From the NCBI GenBank assembly GCA_012514545.1, contig JAAZAC010000173.1, positions 1-21,851 on the forward strand: DNA of 21,851 bases, written 5' to 3'. Position numbers and translations under genes: made by a program. Numbering within the stretch: the stretch's first letter is position 1; each line of letters opens with the position of its first letter. Shown piece by piece: positions 6,402-15,272 of the stretch. The notes beneath the pieces are model-generated. The model saw only the letters and a list, made by a program, of their open reading frames with translations. It did not search any database and was not told the DNA's origin. The DNA is from Actinomycetales bacterium. GTDB taxonomy: Bacteria; Actinomycetota; Actinomycetes; Actinomycetales; Cellulomonadaceae.

Positions 6402-8113
6402 GCGCCGCCGACGAGGACTGGTGGCGCCGCTCGGTGGTGTACCAGGTGTACCCGCGCAGCTTCGCCGACTCCGACGGCGACGGCATCGGGGACCTCCGCG
6501 GGATCACCGAGCACCTCGACCACCTCGAGCACCTCGGCGTGGACGTCGTCTGGCTCTCGCCGATCTACGCCTCCCCCCACGCGGACAACGGCTACGACAT
6601 CTCCGACTACTTCGCCATCGACCCCGTCTTCGGGACGTTCGACGACTTCGACGAGCTCGTCGAGGCGCTGCACCGGCGCGGCATGCGGCTCGTCATGGAC
6701 CTCGTCGTCAACCACACGTCCGACGAGCACGCGTGGTTCCGCGAGTCGGCGAGCGGGCCGGACAGCCCCCTGCGGGACTGGTACTGGTGGCGCCCCGCGC
6801 GTCCCGGGACGGTGCCCGGGCTCCCCGGGAGCGAACCGAACAACTGGGAGTCCTTCTTCTCGGGTCCCACCTGGACCTTCGACGAGCGCTCGGGCGAGTA
6901 CTACCTGCACCTGTTCGCCCGCAAGCAGCCCGACCTCAACTGGGAGAACCCGGAGGTGCGGCAGGCCGTCTACGCGATGATGCGCTGGTGGCTGGACCGC
7001 GGGGTCGACGGCTTCCGCATGGACGTCATCAACCTCATCTCGAAGGACCCCCGGCTGCCCGACGGGAAGGTCGGCCCCTCCGGACTCGGGGACGGCTTCC
7101 CCTTCTACGGCTGCGGCCCGCGCATGCACGAGTTCCTCCAGGAGATGCACCGGGAGGTGTTCGCGCCGCACCCGGGTCGCCTGCTCACGATCGGGGAGAT
7201 GCCGGGCGTCGGCATCGACGACGCCCGCCGCGCCACGGACCCCCGCAACCGCGAGCTCGACGTCGTCTTCCAGTTCGAGCACGTCGGCCTCGACCACGGC
7301 CCGCACGGGAAGTGGTGGCCGCGCCGCGCCCGCGTCGAGGAGCTCGTCGCGACCTTCTGCCGCTGGCAGACCGGTCTCGCCCCGCACGGCTGGAACAGCC
7401 TGTACTGGGGCAACCACGACCAGCCGCGCGTCGTCTCCCGCTTCGGCAACGACCGGGAGCACCGGGTCGCCTCGGCGACGGCGCTCGCCACGATCCTGCA
7501 CCTGCAGCAGGGCACGCCCTTCGTCTACCAGGGCGAGGAGATCGGCATGGCGAACGCCCCCTTCTCCTCGATCGAGGACTTCCGCGACATCGAGAGCCTC
7601 AACCACTTCGCCACGGCGACCGCGCGCGGCATCCCACCGGAGGAGGTCCTCGCCGGGATGCGCCCGGCGAGCCGCGACAACGCCCGCACCCCGATGCAGT
7701 GGAGCGCCGCCCCGCACGCCGGCTTCACGACGGGCACCCCGTGGATCGACGTCAACCCCGACCACCGCGAGGTGAACGTCGAGGCCCAGCGCGGTGTGCC
7801 GGGGTCCGTCCTCGAGCACTACCGCAGCCTCGTCGCCCTGCGCCGCACGGACGACGTCGTCGTCCACGGCTCCTTCGAGCACCTGCCCACGGAGCACCCT
7901 GAGGTCTTCGCCTTCGCCCGGCGCCTCGGGCAGGACTGGCTCTGCGTGGTGGCGAACCTCTCGGACGAGTCCCGGGACGTGCGGCTCGCGCGGGACCTGG
8001 CCGCCCGCGAGCTCGTGCTGCGGAACGCCACGGGGCCCCTGGGTCCCCTGGCACCCTGGGAGGTGCGCGTGCACCGCGGCGCGGGGCCGCTGCCGACGCC
8101 GTCGGGCTCCTGA
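6398..8113 (+). CDS. Oligo-1,6-glucosidase, GH13 (subfamily 31-like)
   Basis: The enzyme has 571 residues, the usual size, and is cytoplasmic. All GH13 blocks are present: DLVVNHTSDEH (101-111), QPDLNWENPEVR (177-188), GFRMDVINLISK with nucleophile Asp209, TIGEMPGV with acid/base Glu267, and YWGNHDQPR with Asp341. Val210 directly after the nucleophile is the residue associated with alpha-1,6 rather than alpha-1,4 preference in this family. The likely reaction is removal of glucose from the non-reducing end of isomalto-oligosaccharides made or opened by the GH66 enzyme just upstream. The GTG start at 6398 overlaps the previous TGA (GTGA) and has GGAGG shortly upstream. It is the last gene of the operon. 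A trehalose-6-phosphate hydrolase or sucrose isomerase is less likely from the motif set. Confidence 0.92.
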   Translation: MSAADEDWWRRSVVYQVYPRSFADSDGDGIGDLRGITEHLDHLEHLGVDVVWLSPIYASPHADNGYDISDYFAIDPVFGTFDDFDELVEALHRRGMRLVMDLVVNHTSDEHAWFRESASGPDSPLRDWYWWRPARPGTVPGLPGSEPNNWESFFSGPTWTFDERSGEYYLHLFARKQPDLNWENPEVRQAVYAMMRWWLDRGVDGFRMDVINLISKDPRLPDGKVGPSGLGDGFPFYGCGPRMHEFLQEMHREVFAPHPGRLLTIGEMPGVGIDDARRATDPRNRELDVVFQFEHVGLDHGPHGKWWPRRARVEELVATFCRWQTGLAPHGWNSLYWGNHDQPRVVSRFGNDREHRVASATALATILHLQQGTPFVYQGEEIGMANAPFSSIEDFRDIESLNHFATATARGIPPEEVLAGMRPASRDNARTPMQWSAAPHAGFTTGTPWIDVNPDHREVNVEAQRGVPGSVLEHYRSLVALRRTDDVVVHGSFEHLPTEHPEVFAFARRLGQDWLCVVANLSDESRDVRLARDLAARELVLRNATGPLGPLAPWEVRVHRGAGPLPTPSGS

Positions 8114-8126
8114 CGGCGCCGACGGC
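8098..8126. terminator. Possible hairpin terminator between convergent operons
   Basis: GCCGTCGG (8098-8105) and CCGACGGC (8119-8126) form a perfect 8-bp stem with a 13-base loop. It spans the stop codon of the GH13 gene and most of the 19-base gap to the convergent NUDIX gene. There is no T-run on either side, so it is only a weak candidate for an I-shaped, bidirectional actinobacterial terminator. Confidence 0.3.
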
Positions 8127-8132
8127 CCGCGA

Positions 8133-8728
8133 TCAGCCCGTGGGGCGCAGGTCCGTCCAGCCGCGCGAGCGCGCCGCGTGCGCCGCGAGCACGCCGATGA
8201 CCGTCGACGGGCTGCGCAGCCGCCCGCCCAGCACGGCGGTCACCGCGTCGTCCAGCGGCACCCACACGGCCGTCATGTCCGCCTCCTCCGCCTCGCGGAC
8301 GTGCCGCTCGTCGTCGGGCACGGGCGAGAGGTCGCGCGCGAGGAACACGTGCAGCGCCTCGTCGCTGCCGCCCGGCGAGCTGAGGTACTCGGTGAGCAGC
8401 CACCACGCGCCCGCGACCAGGTCGGCCTCCTCGGCCAGCTCGCGCCGGGCGGCCGCCAGCGGCGGCTCCCCCGGCACGTCCAGCAGGCCCGCGGGCGGCT
8501 CGAGGAGCTCGGCGCGCACCGGGTGACGGTACTGGCGCAGCAGGAGGACGCGGTCGTCGTCGTCCAGCGCGATGACGGACACGGCGCCGGGATGGCGGAC
8601 GAACTCGCGCGTCACCGTCCCGGCCGCGCCGAGGTCGACGGTCTCGCTCACCACGTCCCAGACCATGCCGCGGTGCAGCACCCGGGACTCGCTGACGGGG
8701 CGCGTCCCGGGGAGGTCGGCGAGGTCCA

Positions 8729-8729
<1 letters not shown>
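8133..8729 (-). CDS. NUDIX hydrolase, ADP-ribose pyrophosphatase-like
   Basis: The protein has 198 residues. The NUDIX box starts at Gly81 (GLLDVPGEPPL) and continues ARRELAEEADL with Arg96, Glu97, Glu100 and Glu101 as metal ligands. Compared with the canonical box, one extra residue lies between the Gly and the first Glu, and Asp replaces the Gly near the end. The N-terminal beta region (VWDVVSETVDL...REFVRHPGAVSVIAL) and the EYLSSPGGSDEALHVFLARDL stretch match ADP-ribose pyrophosphatases, which hydrolyse ADP-ribose to AMP and ribose 5-phosphate. It is last in the - strand cluster; its ATG shares one base with the pyrG stop (TGATG). The same neighbour follows pyrG in mycobacteria (Rv1700). 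Confidence 0.9.
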
Positions 8730-10432
<1,703 letters not shown>

Positions 10433-10443
10433 GGGCTTCCACT

Positions 10444-12120
10444 CTACCGGACGGGCCCGACGCCGCCCGGCCGACTCTCGGGCGCGCCCGCCAGGGACCG
10501 CTCGCGCAGCGCCGAGAGCAGGCCCCGGTCGCCGACGGCGGCCGCGGCCACGACCGCGGCCAGGCACACGAGCGCGCCCGCGACGGCGCCGCCGACGGCG
10601 AGCCACGCCGCCGCCGTCGAGGTCGCCGCCGGCCCGACCGTCCCGAGGACGGCGTCCACGACGACCCGCCCGACGACGGCCCCCGCCACCGCGCCGAGGC
10701 CGAGCGCCGCGCCCGTCCGCCCCACGCCCGCCACCGCGGCCCGCCCGGCGGAACGCACGAGCCCGACGAGGAGCCCGACGCCCGCGACGGACATGCCGGC
10801 CGTCGTCGCGATCCCCAGGCCGAGGAGCGTGCCGACGCGGTCCCGCTCCCCGCCCGTGAGCAGCACGACCGCCACGGCGGCCACCGCCGCGGCCACGAAC
10901 CAGCCGAGCGCCGTCGCGGTCACCGCCGCCCGGCCGCGGTGCAGCACGTACAGCGCGCGGCTGACGTGCAGGATGAGCGCGAAGCCGCACAGCCCGGGCG
11001 CCATCCACGTCAGCCCCACGGCCATCCCGCCCACGTCCGCCCCGCCGGGCACGACGAGGTCGAACACGGCCTCGACCGCCGGCGCCGCGGCGACGAGCAC
11101 GGCCGCGCCGAGGACCGACACCGCGAGGACCACGCGCGTCGTGCGCGCGCTGAGCCCGGCGAACGCGACGGTGTCCTCGTTCGCGGCGTGCTCGGCGAGG
11201 CGCGGCAGCGCGGCGGTGGCCAGCGGGTACGCGAGCACCGCGTACGGGAGCACGTAGACCGCCTGGGTGTACAGGACGACCGGCCAGGTCCCGTCGGTGC
11301 CGTAGCGGTTCGCGAGCGCCATCGTGACGACGACGCTCGCCTGCTGCGCCACGAGCGCGCCCACCCCGGCCGCGGCGAGGCGCCGCGCCCGCGCGGCCAC
11401 CCCCTCCGGGAAGCGGAGGGTCGGCCGCAGGCGCACGCCCAGCCGCCGCACGGGCGCGAGGAGCGGCAGGCTCATCACGGCGACGCCCGCCGTCGTGCCC
11501 CAGCCGAGCACGGCGAGCGACGCGGCCGGGACGTCGGTCGGGGTCACGGACGGGTCGGGCACCTGCCGGCCGAAGAGCCAGAACGCGGCGATGACGACGA
11601 GGCTGTTGAGCAGGGGCGCGAGGGCGGGCCAGAAGAACCGCCGGTGCGCCTGGAGCACGCCGGTGAGGACGAGGCCCACGCCGTACAGGGGGATCTGCAG
11701 CGCGAACATCCGCAGCAGCAGGGCGGCCACCTCGAGCTCGGCCTCGCTCCCCCCGCGCATGACCGCCCAGACGACGGGCCGGGCGGCCACCGCGACGACC
11801 GCGCCGAGCGGCACGAGCGCGGCGAGCGTCCAGCCGAGCAGCGCGGAGGCGACGGCGTCGACCTCGCGGCGCAGCGCGCGCGCGAGGGGCATCGCCACGA
11901 GCGGGACGACGACGCTCGCGAGCGCGCCGCCTGCGACGACCTCGAACAGCACGTTGGGCAGCGTGTTCGCGGAGTTGTAGGCGTCGCCGAGGCTGGTCGG
12001 GCCGACCTCGGAGGCCTGCGCGAGCCAGCGCACGAAGCCGACCACGCGGCTGGCGACGTTGACGACGGCGATCATCGCGGCGGCCCCCGCGAGGCCGCCG
12101 ACGAGCCGGCGCAGGTTCAC
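10444..12120 (-). CDS. murJ: MurJ/MviN-family lipid-linked sugar flippase
   Basis: The protein has 558 residues and is almost entirely hydrophobic, with about 14 membrane segments, as expected for the MOP superfamily. The MurJ N-terminal pattern is clear: ASRVVGFVRWL (two conserved Arg), LGDAYNSANTLPNVLFE, and GGALASVVVPL. MurJ flips lipid II across the cytoplasmic membrane. GTG at 12120 was chosen because it overlaps the upstream stop as GTGA; an in-frame GTG at 12156 would add 12 residues inside the upstream gene. It sits directly after a MraY/WecA-like transferase gene and before pyrG. Many actinobacteria carry their main murJ elsewhere, near the origin, so this copy may be a paralog for another lipid-linked glycan. 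That cannot be decided from this window. Confidence 0.87.
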   Translation of the reverse strand: MNLRRLVGGLAGAAAMIAVVNVASRVVGFVRWLAQASEVGPTSLGDAYNSANTLPNVLFEVVAGGALASVVVPLVAMPLARALRREVDAVASALLGWTLAALVPLGAVVAVAARPVVWAVMRGGSEAELEVAALLLRMFALQIPLYGVGLVLTGVLQAHRRFFWPALAPLLNSLVVIAAFWLFGRQVPDPSVTPTDVPAASLAVLGWGTTAGVAVMSLPLLAPVRRLGVRLRPTLRFPEGVAARARRLAAAGVGALVAQQASVVVTMALANRYGTDGTWPVVLYTQAVYVLPYAVLAYPLATAALPRLAEHAANEDTVAFAGLSARTTRVVLAVSVLGAAVLVAAAPAVEAVFDLVVPGGADVGGMAVGLTWMAPGLCGFALILHVSRALYVLHRGRAAVTATALGWFVAAAVAAVAVVLLTGGERDRVGTLLGLGIATTAGMSVAGVGLLVGLVRSAGRAAVAGVGRTGAALGLGAVAGAVVGRVVVDAVLGTVGPAATSTAAAWLAVGGAVAGALVCLAAVVAAAAVGDRGLLSALRERSLAGAPESRPGGVGPVR

Positions 12121-12968
12121 CGCCCGGGCGCCGGCGGGCGCTCCCGCCGTCCCCACTCGTCGATCGCCCGGAGCGCCGGCGTCCGCGCGATCACCTCCGT
12201 GAAGCTCACGCGCTCGCTCGCGACCGTCAGCGCGACGACGCCGGCGAGCAGGAGCACGCGCACGGGCCGGGGCGCGGCGACGACGGCGGCCGTGCCGACG
12301 AGCGCGCCCAGGGCGTTCGCCCCGGCGTCGCCGAGCATGTCCCGCTCAGCGAGGTCCCCGGGCAGGCCGGAGGCGCCCGCACCCACCGCCGCGGCCGCGA
12401 GGGGGCCCGCGACCGGGTGCGCGAGAGCCGGCGCGGCCGCGAGCGCCGCGGCCTTGACCGCGCGGCCGGGGCGCAGGTCGAGGAGGTTGACGAGGTTCGC
12501 GGTGCCGGCCACGAGCGCGCCCGCCACGCCGACGTCGACGAGGCCGGCGAGGCCCGCCGCCCGGCGGTGCCGGGGCAGCGCGACGGCTGCCGCGAGGAGC
12601 GACGTCGCCCCGATCCCGAGGACCTTGAGGCCGCCCGTCGTGAGCTCGCCGCGCGCGAGCGCGCCGAGGTGCCCGCGCAGCCCCTTGCGCACGCTGCCCG
12701 CGTCCTCCGTGAGGTCGTCCACGAGCCCGAACGCGCCGCCCCCGGCGACGGCGATCGCCCCGGCGACGCCGGCCCGCCCCCCGCAGGCGAGCGCGCCCGC
12801 GGCGAGCCCCGCCGCGACCGCGGGCCCCTCGAGGAGCCTGATCGGCTCCCCGCGGTGGTTCGTCCGCGTCCACCGCGGGTCGTCCGGCGCGACGCGCGCG
12901 TCGAGTGCGCGGCGGGCGGCGACCCCCGCGACGGCGGCCGTGAGCGCCGCGCCCAGGCGGCCCGTCAT
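12117..12968 (-). CDS. MraY/WecA-like polyprenyl-phosphate sugar-1-phosphate transferase (glycosyltransferase family 4 in older naming)
   Basis: The membrane protein has 283 residues. Family motifs are recognisable: TNHRGEPIRLLEGP (36-49), FGLVDDLTED with Asp84 and Asp85, KGLRGHLGAL (95-104), ANLVNLLDLRPGRA (157-170), and MLGDAGANALG with Asp214. These correspond to the Asp-rich and Asn/Asp motifs used for magnesium and lipid-phosphate chemistry in MraY, WecA and TagO. LDLRPGRA replaces the usual DGLDGL, so it belongs to a divergent branch and is shorter than MraY (about 360 residues). The sugar nucleotide is unknown. Its ATG overlaps the SteB stop (ATGA), and its own stop overlaps the MurJ-like start (GTGA), which suggests a functional pair: one makes a lipid-linked sugar, the other moves it outward. 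Confidence 0.78.
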   Translation of the reverse strand: MTGRLGAALTAAVAGVAARRALDARVAPDDPRWTRTNHRGEPIRLLEGPAVAAGLAAGALACGGRAGVAGAIAVAGGGAFGLVDDLTEDAGSVRKGLRGHLGALARGELTTGGLKVLGIGATSLLAAAVALPRHRRAAGLAGLVDVGVAGALVAGTANLVNLLDLRPGRAVKAAALAAAPALAHPVAGPLAAAAVGAGASGLPGDLAERDMLGDAGANALGALVGTAAVVAAPRPVRVLLLAGVVALTVASERVSFTEVIARTPALRAIDEWGRRERPPAPGR

Positions 12969-14056
12969 CCCGCGGTCCCCTCGGCGCCCGCGTCGTCGGA
13001 CGTCTGGGCCGGGTCGCCCGTGCCCTCCTCGCCTCCCTCGCCCTCGGGGAGCTCCGGCTCGCGCACGAGGGGCGGCACGACGACGCGCGGCGGCAGCGGC
13101 GCGGTCGCCTCGTCGTCGGACCCGTAGTGCCCGACGCCGCCGGTGAGCCGCTCGGCGAGCGCGAGCGGCACGCTCACCTGGCCGACCAGCGTGTCGACGG
13201 CGGTGACCGTGCTCACGCGCGACCGCGTCCCGTCCCCGGTGCGCAGGACCGCGACGACCCCGCCCTCGACGAGGTCGTGGCCGGCCACCACCGCCGCGCC
13301 CGTGCGGGCGAGCGAGGCCAGCGCGAGGTCGCGCACCGCCCCCTCCCGCAGCTCGAGCCGGTCGAGCTCCACGGCGCTCGGCGTCGCCCCCTCCTCCTCG
13401 GGGACCAGCACGTCGTCCACCGGGCCCACCAGGAGCACGACGGCGTCCGCGGGGACCGTCACCTCGGCCGCGAGCTCGACGAGCTCGCTGTCGACGAGGA
13501 GCCGCAGCAGGACGTCGGCCTGCTCGGCCAGGGCGTCGGGGTCCTCCGGCACCGCGGTGACGAGCCCCTGGACGAGGGCCTCGGCCAGCGTCGCGCCCGC
13601 CCCGGCGTCGGGCGCCGGCGCGGGATCGAGGTACTCGGCGAGGGTGCCGGCGAGCGTCTGGCGGAACGTCGTACGCGCGGGGTCGGTCCAGCCGTCCGTC
13701 ACGCGCACGGACGCGGTGACGTCCGCGCCCGCGGCGTCGAGCCGCGCGGTCACCTCCTCCACGACCTCCGGCGCGGTGTCGCCGAGCTCGACGACGGCGA
13801 CCCGGCGGCCCTCGAGGACACCCGCGACGAGGTCGTCGGCCGCCGCCGCGAAGACCTCCTCGCTGTCGGCGAGGCGGGCGCTCACCTCGTCGAGCTCCGC
13901 GCGCAGGTCGGCCGCCCGCTGCCGCAGCGTGTCGACCTCGCCCGTGAGCGTGTCGCCGATGCTCTCCTTGAGCGGGCCCGCACCCAGCACGATCCCGACG
14001 GCGAGCGCCAGGAACACCGAGATCAGCGAGACCAGGTGGTACCGGAAGTCGATCAC
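12965..14056 (-). CDS. steB: SteB / MctB-family membrane-anchored protein (annotated as copper transporter in mycobacteria)
   Basis: The protein has 363 residues. It starts IDFRYHLVSLISVFLALAVG, a single membrane anchor at about residues 8-27, followed by a coiled coil (about 33-70) and an extracytoplasmic alpha/beta domain (VAVVELG, VVLLVGPVD, AAVVAGHDLVEGG). It ends in an acidic, Gly/Glu-rich tail that seems longer than in mycobacterial MctB. The family is known as SteB in corynebacteria, where it acts with SteA in daughter-cell separation, and as MctB (Rv1698) in M. tuberculosis, where an outer-membrane copper role was proposed. Without evidence for a mycolic-acid outer membrane here, the cell-separation role is the more natural reading. 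GTG start at 14056 with GGGAGG about eight bases upstream. Confidence 0.85.
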   Translation of the reverse strand: MIDFRYHLVSLISVFLALAVGIVLGAGPLKESIGDTLTGEVDTLRQRAADLRAELDEVSARLADSEEVFAAAADDLVAGVLEGRRVAVVELGDTAPEVVEEVTARLDAAGADVTASVRVTDGWTDPARTTFRQTLAGTLAEYLDPAPAPDAGAGATLAEALVQGLVTAVPEDPDALAEQADVLLRLLVDSELVELAAEVTVPADAVVLLVGPVDDVLVPEEEGATPSAVELDRLELREGAVRDLALASLARTGAAVVAGHDLVEGGVVAVLRTGDGTRSRVSTVTAVDTLVGQVSVPLALAERLTGGVGHYGSDDEATAPLPPRVVVPPLVREPELPEGEGGEEGTGDPAQTSDDAGAEGTAG

Positions 14057-14075
14057 AGGGTCCTCCCGTGCCGTG

Positions 14076-15266
14076 TCATGCGCCGATCCCCCCGAAGAAG
14101 CCCTGCACGCCCGCCCAGACCGACTCCCACCACGCCGCGATGATGCCGAGCGTGGCCTGCCCCGCGACCGTGGACGCGAGGGCGGCGACGAGCGCGGCGA
14201 GGCCGGCGCAGACGAGCCAGAGGAGCTGCCACGACGAGATCCGCTGCCGGTAGAGGCGGGACACGCCCTTGGCGTCGACGAGCTTGCCGCCCACGCGCAG
14301 GCGCGTGAGGAAGGTGCTCGCCATGCCGGCCCGGCCCTTGTCGAGGAACTCCACGAGCGTGGCGTGCGTGCCCACGGCCACGATGAGCTCGGCGCCCTTG
14401 TCGTCGGCGAGCAGCATGGCGACGTCCTCGCTGGTCCCGGTGGCCGGGAAGACGACGTGGCGGACGCCGAGCCGCTCCACCCGCTCGACGCCCGGCGCCC
14501 GGCCGTCGCGGTAGGCGTGCACGACGACCTCGGCGCCGCAGGTCAGCGCCTTGTCGGAGACCGAGTCCATGTCGCCGACGATGAGGTCGGGCTTCCAGCC
14601 GGCCTCGAGGATCGCGTCCGCGCCGCCGTCGACGCCCACGAGGACGGGGCGGTACTCCTTGATGTACGGGCGGAGGATCTGCAGGTCCTCCTTGTAGTGG
14701 TAGCCGCGCACGACGATGAGGACGTGCCGGCCCTCGATCGGCGTGCTCACGTCGGGCACGCCGACGCCGTCGAGCAGCAGGTCGCGCTCCCGGCGCAGGT
14801 AGTCCATCGTGTTCGCCGCGAACGCCTCGAGCTGCACCGCGAGGCCCGCGCGCGCCTCCTCCATCGCCGCCTGGACCGACGACGCGTCCTGCCGCACGCC
14901 CTCGGCGACGAGCCGGTCGCCGTCGAACACCTGGTTGTCCACCACGCGCAGCGGCCGGCCCTCCGGCACGGTGAGCACGTCGGGCCCGAGGTCGTCGACG
15001 AGCGGCACGCCCGCCTCGACGAGGATCTCCGGGCCGAGGTTCGGGTAGCGGCCGGACGTCGAGCGCGCGGCGTTGAGCACCGCGGCGGGCCGGCACGCGA
15101 CGAGCGCCTCGGCGGAGACGCGGTCGATGTCGAGGTGGTCGATGACCGCGACGTCGCCCGGACGCAGGCGCTTCGTCAGGTTCTTCGTCCTCCTGTCGAC
15201 ACGCGCCGTGCCGGTGATGCCGGGTCCCGCGGGCAGCGCTCGGCGGCCGGGCAGCGAGAGTCTCAT
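14076..15266 (-). CDS. steA: SteA, cytokinesis-associated membrane protein with a thiamine-pyrophosphokinase-like domain
   Basis: The protein has 396 residues. The N-terminal part (DRRTKNLTKRLRPGDVAVIDH, DIDRVSAEALV, RSTSGRYPNLGPEIL) is typical of SteA. The middle has the TPK-like fold with VGVDGGADAI, KPDLIVGDMDSVS, and GTSEDVAMLLA, and the C-terminus has one hydrophobic stretch (LLWLVCAGLAALVAALAS) followed by a short tail, so the bulk is predicted cytoplasmic. In Corynebacterium SteA and SteB form a complex needed for daughter-cell separation. ATG at 15266, seven bases after the recN stop; the steB gene follows 19 bases downstream, so both are probably made from one mRNA. Confidence 0.9.
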   Translation of the reverse strand: MRLSLPGRRALPAGPGITGTARVDRRTKNLTKRLRPGDVAVIDHLDIDRVSAEALVACRPAAVLNAARSTSGRYPNLGPEILVEAGVPLVDDLGPDVLTVPEGRPLRVVDNQVFDGDRLVAEGVRQDASSVQAAMEEARAGLAVQLEAFAANTMDYLRRERDLLLDGVGVPDVSTPIEGRHVLIVVRGYHYKEDLQILRPYIKEYRPVLVGVDGGADAILEAGWKPDLIVGDMDSVSDKALTCGAEVVVHAYRDGRAPGVERVERLGVRHVVFPATGTSEDVAMLLADDKGAELIVAVGTHATLVEFLDKGRAGMASTFLTRLRVGGKLVDAKGVSRLYRQRISSWQLLWLVCAGLAALVAALASTVAGQATLGIIAAWWESVWAGVQGFFGGIGA

Positions 15267-15272
15267 CGGGGC

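Noticed and set aside
8036..8064. Short GGGGCCCCTGGGTCCCCTGG repeat near the GH13 gene end
   Set aside because: It encodes a GPLGPLAPW stretch in frame and is most simply protein low complexity.
12120..12156. Upstream GTG as the MurJ-like start
   Set aside because: It would lie 37 bases inside the preceding gene and has no ribosome-binding site; the GTGA overlap at 12120 fits the pattern of the cluster.
12965..14056. Copper porin role for the SteB/MctB protein
   Set aside because: The role was proposed for mycobacteria with an outer membrane; nothing here suggests such a membrane, and the gene is paired with steA.
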